Assembly: GCA_013298505.1 (NCBI GenBank)
Contig: JAAFHY010000024.1
Span: 1 to 37,477 of the forward strand
DNA length: 37,477 nucleotides
Reading direction: 5' to 3'
Source: Cytophagales bacterium
GTDB lineage: Bacteria; Bacteroidota; Bacteroidia; Cytophagales; Cyclobacteriaceae
The first letter of the stretch is position 1. Each line of letters starts with the position of its first letter. A program made the position numbers and the translations under genes. The notes beneath the pieces are model-generated. The model saw nothing but the letters and a program-made list of their open reading frames with translations. It searched no databases and had not been told where the DNA came from. Positions 31,934-37,477 of the stretch are shown here, in pieces.

Positions 31934-32398
31934 ATGAGAGCACTTCTTTTTTTTATTTTCTTTTCAATTTATTCATTTGATTCTTTCGCCCAAAAAAAAC
32001 TAGCCATTTACAAGACCTTTGGCGGAGTAGTTTATGAAATGGACTCTCTCACAATTAGCACCAAGCAAGTAGCCATGGTACTTAGGTCAAATCCAGAAGC
32101 CTATGGTGAATTTGAAATGGCAAGAACCAACGCAACTACAAGCAGTGTGTTGGGTTTTTCGGGGGCAACTCTTGTGGCTGTACCGCTTATAACTTTAGTA
32201 GCAACTGGAGAAGCCAATTGGTTTTTAGCAGGCGGAGGCGCAGCGCTTTTGCTCGCGTCTATTCCATTTAATCTTTCGTTTAAAAATCATGCCGCTAACG
32301 CTATTGAATTATACAATGCCAAACTTACTTCGCAGGCGAGATTAAAGTCTACATTATATGTTTCCGGAAGTGGTGCTAGCGTGATTATTAGATTTTAG
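31934..32398 (+). CDS. Secreted or membrane protein of unknown function
   Basis: I do not recognise this 154-residue protein. It has a signal peptide (MRALLFFIFFSIYSFDSFAQ) and then a polar part (about 20-62). Two adjacent hydrophobic segments follow, at about 68-90 (SVLGFSGATLVAVPLITLVA) and 95-112 (FLAGGGAALLLASIPFNLSF). The C-terminal tail contains KNHAANAIELYNAKL, resembling the ends of small Bacteroidota proteins that are predicted to sit in the envelope. It starts 39 bases after sdaA and may be co-transcribed with it. The terminator between it and the WD40-caspase gene faces the other way, but its stem could work for both. Confidence 0.7.
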   Translation: MRALLFFIFFSIYSFDSFAQKKLAIYKTFGGVVYEMDSLTISTKQVAMVLRSNPEAYGEFEMARTNATTSSVLGFSGATLVAVPLITLVATGEANWFLAGGGAALLLASIPFNLSFKNHAANAIELYNAKLTSQARLKSTLYVSGSGASVIIRF

Positions 32399-32421
32399 GG
32401 ATCGCTCAATTTGATACTGCT

Positions 32422-32454
32422 AAAAAAAAAGCCTTGACTAGTCAAAGCCAAGGC
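32422..32454 (-). terminator. Intrinsic terminator of the WD40-caspase gene
   Basis: On the minus strand, GCCTTG (32454-32449) pairs with CAAGGC (32436-32431), followed by nine T's (32430-32422). A TTGACTAGTCAA palindrome (32434-32445) overlaps the stem and may offer an alternative fold. Confidence 0.78.
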
Positions 32455-32480
32455 CTATTGTTTTGTATAATGACTCTAGT

Positions 32481-35400
32481 CTAATCTTTCTTAATTACCA
32501 AAATAGGGAAATCACTACCTGTTACCCATCCGTTTGGATATTGCGACTCGCCACCATACTGCTTGGTCAACTCAGGCACTCGCTCGTCCATATAGTTTTT
32601 CAGTTCGTTCACGGTAATTTTTTCATCTCCGTTGCCTGCTTGGCCTTCAAGGCCCTCTAATAACGCATAGGTAAACACACCGTGTTTCAATATATCAAAT
32701 TCAGTTGCAAATTGCTTAGATCCCGAAGATGCAATCATCACTACACCTGAGCTTCTTGCCAACTGAACCATGGCCTTTTCTTCTCCGCCTACGGCACGTG
32801 TTTTCAATCCTTTTAAAGCGGCACCCGAATGGCACGCATCCATCAATACAATTTGCTTGGTCGATCGTATTTTTGTCAAATGATCTTTCAACTCAAGATC
32901 AGATAATCCTTTGGCTGTTAATTGCTTTACATCGCCATACAATTTAGTTACATCGGTTAGTACAAAGTAGAAGGAAGGCGCGTTTTCCTTGTCTTTGGTT
33001 TCTTCATCTAAACTTCCGTGCCCAGCATAAAAGAATACAAATACATCTTGCGGTTGTGCTTTAGCAGCAATGGCCTTGAATGCTTCTACAATTTTAGGCT
33101 TTGTTGCATTCTCGTCATACAATTCTACTTTGTTAATGGATTTATAAATGCCTTGGCCTTTGGTAATCAATTTTTCGGTAAATGATTTTGCATCGGGCTG
33201 TGCATAGTTAAGATTGTAAGCTGCATTTTGATATTTATTGATACCTACCACTAGCATATGCAACGTTGAGGTGGCTATCACCTTTCCAACATAATCAATT
33301 TTCAAAATTTCTGGTCGCGATTCTATCTTTTGATAATTGACTACCACTACTTTAAACTCGTTTGTTTCGTTAAGCAAGTCGATGTTGTATGTTTTAACTA
33401 GTTTGTCGCCTTCGCCTTTGGTTTTTAAATCACCATCTGTTAAGATCAATTTATCGTTTTGAAAAATGTTTACTTCCTTCACGCCACTACCCCCATCAAA
33501 TATTTCCACTTCGATTGGAAGCGATTGTTGGGTAGTAATTAGTTTACCATTTTGATAGTCTATCAAGCCTTTATCATGTAGTGCATCAGAGGTAAAAAAC
33601 CCAGCCGAAGGGCGGTGTAGTTTAGAAAGGTCAAATATCCGCTCACCTTCTTCTCGCAAAATATCTTCCACCCTTCTACCCTGCGAAATACTTTTTTTCA
33701 TTTGCTCGGGCTTATAAAGTATCTCAAAATATTGCTCCGCTGTATAAAAATCTGCTAGTTTATCAATACCTCTGTTTATATGCCATCCAAAATATTGTCC
33801 ACCCTGTGATGTGCAATGGAAGTAACCTTTATGCGCCCAGCAAACCCATTCGTTATCTTCGGCCAAAAATAGTGTGGCAAAAGGCAGTACTGTTTCGCCC
33901 AAGTTTTTATACACTTCTTCGATCGCCTTATAAATAGTTTTATCGCCAGTGGCCTTTAAATGGTCGATAACTGTTCTCCATGCTTTTTTTGATGGCTCGT
34001 TGGTAATCGAATCCATCGGCAGAGAAGAAAAGAAGTTTGCGTAATCCTCATCGGGAAAAGCTTGGCGGAGCGTGGGCGCAGCTCCCGATTCTGAAAGCTT
34101 CCATAATATGATGGTTTGATCTTCGCCACCCGATGCTAAATATCTTCCATCAGCACTCGTTGCAAGTGCGCGAACGCCACCCGTGTGACCCACAAATTCT
34201 TTTTGAAAGAATCCGCTCTTATCATAAAGCTTTAAAGACAAATCGCTTGCTATAGCAATGGTTCCATCTGGCAAACCGATGTATTCTAAAATTCGGCCGT
34301 CTTCAAACGGATCGTTTTCAATTTTCTTTCCTTTCGGCAGATCGAGCGTAGTTTCAGAGGATTGCGAAATCCCTTTGGTAAAATTTTGAACGGGAGAGCT
34401 AAATTTTGGCGAGGTAGCATCTAGTTTCATTAAGTTGAAATCGAAACTCTTCTCGAACTCTCCCTCTTTTGTGTTTGTATTTTGCTGAACAAATAATTCT
34501 AGTCCATTCCCAAAAGCTAAATCGCGAACGGCACCTCCTTTACCTTTTAACTTTCTTAGTGTTTTTCCGCTAATGGCATTCCAAAAATAAATTTCGTTGT
34601 TAGTCCCACCAGCAGATGCTACTATATAACTACCATCCTCAACAGGAGAAAATGCGGCAGAAAAAACAGCCTTGTCGTGCCCGTTAAAGTCGGTAAATTT
34701 TGTCCCCCCTGGCACCGCATAGCTTACTCCGTGGCCTGCTAAATCTAGCCCAATCAATATTTTTGAATCGTGTGAAAATGCGATGGCATTGATCGAGGCT
34801 TCGCTTGACCATTCTTTTACAATACTTCCATCCGCCTTCCACAACTTAAACTCATTGGATTGACTGCTCGATGCCAAATACATTCCATCGGCTGAATAAG
34901 CAAGCTTGTTAATAACATCTTTATGTCTACTTAAAAACCGTGGGTTAAATTTAGCAACCCCCTTTTCGAGCATTCCTAAACTGTAGACTAATATTTCACT
35001 TTTTTCTTCGCAAGCCACTGCAAGATCCATCGTAACTTGGTTTAATGAAAGAAACTTAACGGGAGACCCTGTAGAAATGGATAAAGCTACTTTATAATGG
35101 GTTGCTGCTGGGTCTATCGTCCACACTTTAATGCTATTATCATCGCTACCGCTTACTAAATATTTTCCGTTCCCTGTAAAGGCAAGGCCATTAATAACAT
35201 TGGTATGACCTAGAGCTGTTGCCACCTGCTCGCCTTTTTTCAAATCGATAATGGCTATGTAGCCTTGGTTGTCTTTAGCAAAAGTATACCCAGCAATGGC
35301 CAAAAGGCTTCCATCAGGAGAAAGGGCTGAGGCATACAACATTCCGTTAGATCCATCACCAATTTCTGATTCAAATTTGCGAAGCATCTCCCCAGTTTGC

Positions 35401-35588
35401 GTGTTCCACACACGCACAGTTTTATCTTCAGAAACTGAAATCATGCGTTGACCATCCGGTGTAAAGCTGAGGTTTTGAATGCGAGCAGAATGCCCCATTG
35501 AATTGATTACGATTCGAGGAGCGCCTTGCGAAAATACGGTGATTTGAAGAAGATTAAAGACGACAAAAAGGATAGGTAATTTTTTCAT
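32481..35588 (-). CDS. Secreted WD40-repeat / caspase-like (C14) protein
   Basis: The protein is 1035 residues from the ATG at 35588; the longer frame to 35675 would hide the signal peptide MKKLPILFVVFNLLQITVFS. About seven WD40-like repeats fill residues 30-515, for example GHSARIQNLSFTPDGQRMIS and GHTGGVRALATSADGRYLAS, most ending in a VW, LW or FW pair. A linker of about 270 residues has an Ig-like strand region near 690-750. A caspase-like domain follows (LVVGINKYQNAAYNLNYAQP) with the catalytic dyad H857 (FYAGHGS) and C919 (LMDACHSG). The C-terminal end, HGVFTYALLEGL, also fits the family. A signal peptide points to action outside the cytoplasm. The substrate and trigger are unknown. It is transcribed alone, divergent from a subtilisin-like gene. 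Confidence 0.9.
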   Translation of the reverse strand: MKKLPILFVVFNLLQITVFSQGAPRIVINSMGHSARIQNLSFTPDGQRMISVSEDKTVRVWNTQTGEMLRKFESEIGDGSNGMLYASALSPDGSLLAIAGYTFAKDNQGYIAIIDLKKGEQVATALGHTNVINGLAFTGNGKYLVSGSDDNSIKVWTIDPAATHYKVALSISTGSPVKFLSLNQVTMDLAVACEEKSEILVYSLGMLEKGVAKFNPRFLSRHKDVINKLAYSADGMYLASSSQSNEFKLWKADGSIVKEWSSEASINAIAFSHDSKILIGLDLAGHGVSYAVPGGTKFTDFNGHDKAVFSAAFSPVEDGSYIVASAGGTNNEIYFWNAISGKTLRKLKGKGGAVRDLAFGNGLELFVQQNTNTKEGEFEKSFDFNLMKLDATSPKFSSPVQNFTKGISQSSETTLDLPKGKKIENDPFEDGRILEYIGLPDGTIAIASDLSLKLYDKSGFFQKEFVGHTGGVRALATSADGRYLASGGEDQTIILWKLSESGAAPTLRQAFPDEDYANFFSSLPMDSITNEPSKKAWRTVIDHLKATGDKTIYKAIEEVYKNLGETVLPFATLFLAEDNEWVCWAHKGYFHCTSQGGQYFGWHINRGIDKLADFYTAEQYFEILYKPEQMKKSISQGRRVEDILREEGERIFDLSKLHRPSAGFFTSDALHDKGLIDYQNGKLITTQQSLPIEVEIFDGGSGVKEVNIFQNDKLILTDGDLKTKGEGDKLVKTYNIDLLNETNEFKVVVVNYQKIESRPEILKIDYVGKVIATSTLHMLVVGINKYQNAAYNLNYAQPDAKSFTEKLITKGQGIYKSINKVELYDENATKPKIVEAFKAIAAKAQPQDVFVFFYAGHGSLDEETKDKENAPSFYFVLTDVTKLYGDVKQLTAKGLSDLELKDHLTKIRSTKQIVLMDACHSGAALKGLKTRAVGGEEKAMVQLARSSGVVMIASSGSKQFATEFDILKHGVFTYALLEGLEGQAGNGDEKITVNELKNYMDERVPELTKQYGGESQYPNGWVTGSDFPILVIKKD

Positions 35589-35620
35589 CGGAGGACTTCT
35601 TGGTTCAAGTTCAAAGTTAC

Positions 35621-35650
35621 CAAATTTATCGGTAACTGCTTGAAAGGTAA
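35621..35650 (-). promoter_or_regulatory. Promoter of the WD40-caspase gene
   Basis: TAAATTTG (35628-35621, minus strand) fits TAnnTTTG exactly. TTA (35650-35648), one base off TTG, lies 19 bases upstream. The ATG at 35588 follows 32 bases later. GTTACC occurs twice around it (minus strand, about 35651-35633), possibly a direct-repeat operator. Confidence 0.6.
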
Positions 35651-35711
35651 CCCGATAATGCAAACGTTGAACCAAAAACCTCCAAACAAGCCCGAAACGG
35701 CTAAAGTAACG

Positions 35712-35816
35712 TTATGCAGGCATTATTTGCTCGCCTTCATTAGTATGAAATCGGTAAGCGAGGCTTAGAAAAACCCCAAAGAATAGCACAAAAGACATTA
35801 GATAAATTTCTACCAT
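35712..35816 (-). CDS. Possible 34-residue single-span membrane protein
   Basis: This is a 35-codon ORF, ATG at 35816 to TAA at 35712. Its product begins MVEIYLMSFVLFFGVFLSLA and ends with a polar tail (YRFHTNEGEQIMPA). One clean hydrophobic span (residues 4-21) between short polar ends is typical of small membrane subunits. No family is recognised. It lies in the same direction as the WD40-caspase gene, 124 bases upstream of its ATG. I see no good promoter or Shine-Dalgarno site, so it could be chance. Confidence 0.35.
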   Translation of the reverse strand: MVEIYLMSFVLFFGVFLSLAYRFHTNEGEQIMPA

Positions 35817-36069
35817 AACCCAGTGGTTTAAAATAGTTGACTTCACTTTGATAGTAATCGCCAACTATTGACAGATCAAAAGTGCATGAATTTACGGAAT
35901 GAGTCATTACCAAATAGGGTATTGCAATACTGAAGTAATATCCACTAGTATTTTTAATAAAATCAAATTTGAGTTTTTAAGTTTAAAATTTGAATGGCGG
36001 CTTGCCAACAAAAAATAAGTTCTAAAAGCATTTAAACTATCTTAGTGCTGATTTTTATTAACACTAACG
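35817..36069. other. Non-coding AT-rich spacer upstream of the S8 peptidase gene
   Basis: Together with 35589-35816 this makes a divergent spacer of 481 bases. The part here is AT-rich, with an inverted pair TAGTTG / CAACTA near 35835-35870 and TTTGA-type repeats near 35960-35990 (AAATTTGAG, AAATTTGAA), followed by GGCGGCTTGCC, which faintly recalls the end of the copy A/B repeat family. I see no convincing promoter for the peptidase gene; TATCTTAG near 36040 is one weak candidate. Confidence 0.4.
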
Positions 36070-37477
36070 ATGAAAAAACTACTTACACTTGCATTCTATA
36101 TACTAGCACATGCGATTACTGCACCAGCGCAACAAGCTAAAAAAGATATTCCTACCGACTGGTTTTTGAAAGACCCCGAGCTAGATAGCCTACAAGGGAT
36201 AAGCGCAGAACGAACCTATTTGACTTTGTTAAAAGATCAACCTTCTAAAACTGTATTGGTAGCCGTGATCGATTCAGGTATTGACATTGACCACGAAGAT
36301 TTAAAAAGTATAATTTGGGTAAATTCAAAAGAAATACCTGGCAATGGGATTGACGATGATAAAAACGGGTACATAGACGATGTAAACGGATGGAATTTTA
36401 TTGGCGGCAAAACAGGGAACGTAGATGCCGATACGTATGAACTTACGCGCGAGTACATACGGCTGAACAAAAAATTCGATCGGGACGATTCGGTAAAAGC
36501 CAGAAAAAAACAGAAGGCCGAGTATGCCTCTTACCAAAAAATAAAAACTAAGTACATAGCACTAAAAGTTAAAAATGAGCAACAATACAAATTGTATTCA
36601 ACGCTTTATAACTATAGCAAAGCGAGTGTCGATTCGTTGAAAAAATATTTTAAAACCGACAACCTAAATGCGGAAGCAGTGAGAGGCATTGTTTCTATAG
36701 AACCATCTATGCTGTTTCGTAAAAGCGTAGTTTCAGGGATTTATAAATCGCAAGGAGACAACACCGATGTAGACGAATACTTAAAACAAATTAAAGAAGG
36801 CGTAGATTACTTTGGTGTAATTGTAAACTATGGTTACAACGCAGATTTTGATTCGAGAAAAATTGTAGGAGATAACTACGCCAATCTTTTTGAGCGTGGC
36901 TACGGAAACAATGATGTAAAGGGGCCAGACCCAACCCATGGCACACACGTGGCAGGCATTATTGCGGCCGATCGAAAAAACAATTTGGGCATAAACGGAA
37001 TTGCCGATAACGTAAAAATTATGGTTGTACGTGCAGTACCCAATGGCGATGAGCGCGACAAAGATGTAGCAAACGCGATTATTTACGCTGTCGATAACGG
37101 AGCAAAAATCATCAACATGAGTTTTGGTAAATCATTTTCTCCTGAAAAAGAAGTGGTCGACAAGGCCGTAAAATATGCCGAACAAAAAGGTGTGTTATTG
37201 ATTCATGCTGCTGGAAATGATGGCGATGATATCGACAAAGAAAAAAACTTCCCTACCAAAAAATACTTGAATGGAAAAGAGGCCAAAAATTGGATTGAAG
37301 TTGGTGCTTCTGCATGGGGAAGCAACGAAGATTTTGTGGGCAATTTTTCAAATTATGGAAAAAAGTCAGTTTCGCTATTTGCACCGGGTGTTCAAATCTA
37401 CTCGACCACGCCCAGCAACACTTACAAAAACGAAGACGGAACCAGCATGGCGAGTCCAACCACGGCAGGGGTTGCTG
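36070..37477 (+). CDS. Secreted S8 (subtilisin-like) serine peptidase, 3' end cut by window edge
   Basis: The first 469 codons are visible and the frame runs off the window. A signal peptide (MKKLLTLAFYILAHAITAPAQ) is followed by the catalytic triad of subtilases: D68 in VIDSGID, H290 in THGTHVAG, and S459 in GTSMASP. The oxyanion asparagine is N383 in AAGND. The D-H interval of 222 residues is far longer than in subtilisin. It contains a Lys/Asp/Tyr-rich, mainly helical insert (about 110-260) after an Asp-rich loop (GIDDDKNGYIDDVNG) that may bind calcium. No propeptide-sized domain precedes D68. A C-terminal secretion or sorting domain may follow outside the window. It is divergent from the WD40-caspase gene. 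Confidence 0.92.
   Translation, partial: MKKLLTLAFYILAHAITAPAQQAKKDIPTDWFLKDPELDSLQGISAERTYLTLLKDQPSKTVLVAVIDSGIDIDHEDLKSIIWVNSKEIPGNGIDDDKNGYIDDVNGWNFIGGKTGNVDADTYELTREYIRLNKKFDRDDSVKARKKQKAEYASYQKIKTKYIALKVKNEQQYKLYSTLYNYSKASVDSLKKYFKTDNLNAEAVRGIVSIEPSMLFRKSVVSGIYKSQGDNTDVDEYLKQIKEGVDYFGVIVNYGYNADFDSRKIVGDNYANLFERGYGNNDVKGPDPTHGTHVAGIIAADRKNNLGINGIADNVKIMVVRAVPNGDERDKDVANAIIYAVDNGAKIINMSFGKSFSPEKEVVDKAVKYAEQKGVLLIHAAGNDGDDIDKEKNFPTKKYLNGKEAKNWIEVGASAWGSNEDFVGNFSNYGKKSVSLFAPGVQIYSTTPSNTYKNEDGTSMASPTTAGVA

Noticed and set aside
35658-35768. 36-residue plus-strand ORF in the protease spacer
   Set aside because: No hydrophobic or conserved pattern; composition looks like random translation, and the opposite-strand 34-residue ORF is a better candidate.
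1-37477. tRNA or rRNA genes
   Set aside because: No cloverleaf or rRNA-like sequence was recognised by eye on either strand; a dedicated search could still find one, but the spacers are mostly too short or accounted for.

Overview
The window looks like a Bacteroidota chromosome, most likely of the Cytophagales type. The signs are: several promoters matching the Bacteroidota form (TTG, 19-21 bases, TAnnTTTG), few Shine-Dalgarno sites, an S16 protein with a long Ala/Lys tail, an AccD without its zinc ribbon, tandem GldI-like FKBP lipoproteins beside an NrnA-type phosphoesterase and ndk, and short intergenic repeats of a kind I associate with this phylum. The species cannot be named. Most of the window is core metabolism and housekeeping. 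The accessory parts are a toxin-antitoxin module, several secreted proteins and the repeats.

Layout. 1-3862 (minus strand) is an aromatic amino acid operon in the order pheA, aminotransferase, tyrA, DAHP synthase (the last cut by the window edge). It is preceded by a 25-codon leader peptide carrying four Phe and three Tyr codons, and by a terminator whose 5' arm can pair instead with a segment inside the leader ORF. This is a complete-looking Phe/Tyr transcription attenuator and the best regulatory find here. 4030-4476 is a small lipoprotein gene with a near-ideal promoter. 4694-10046 (minus) holds clpC, a WbqC-family gene, accD and a class I fructose-bisphosphate aldolase.

10167-13181 (minus) is the rpsP-rimM-trmD-rplS ribosome/tRNA-modification cluster. 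It is split between trmD and rplS by an oppositely oriented vapB-vapB-vapC module, and a strong hairpin terminator lies between rpsP and rimM. 13560-19268 (plus) is sucA-sucB-lpdA, the 2-oxoglutarate dehydrogenase complex. 19357-23706 (minus) is nrnA, three FKBP-type lipoproteins and rdgB. 23820-27222 (plus) is ndk and gcvP; gcvP carries an in-frame palindromic repeat.

27391-29474 (plus) is a MASE1 membrane histidine kinase translationally coupled to a small secreted DUF3299-like protein. It converges with an M28 metallopeptidase gene (29477-30847). 30989-32398 (plus) is an L-serine ammonia-lyase alpha subunit and a small secreted unknown. The window ends with a secreted WD40-caspase fusion (32481-35588, minus) divergent from a secreted subtilisin-like protease (36070 to the end, truncated), with a possible tiny membrane protein gene between them.

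At least four dispersed repeat types occupy spaces between genes: a family of roughly 100 bases (two copies), a TTTGAAAATGT type, a CTTTCAAC type and a CTGGATACT inverted repeat. A G/C-rich palindrome lies inside gcvP.
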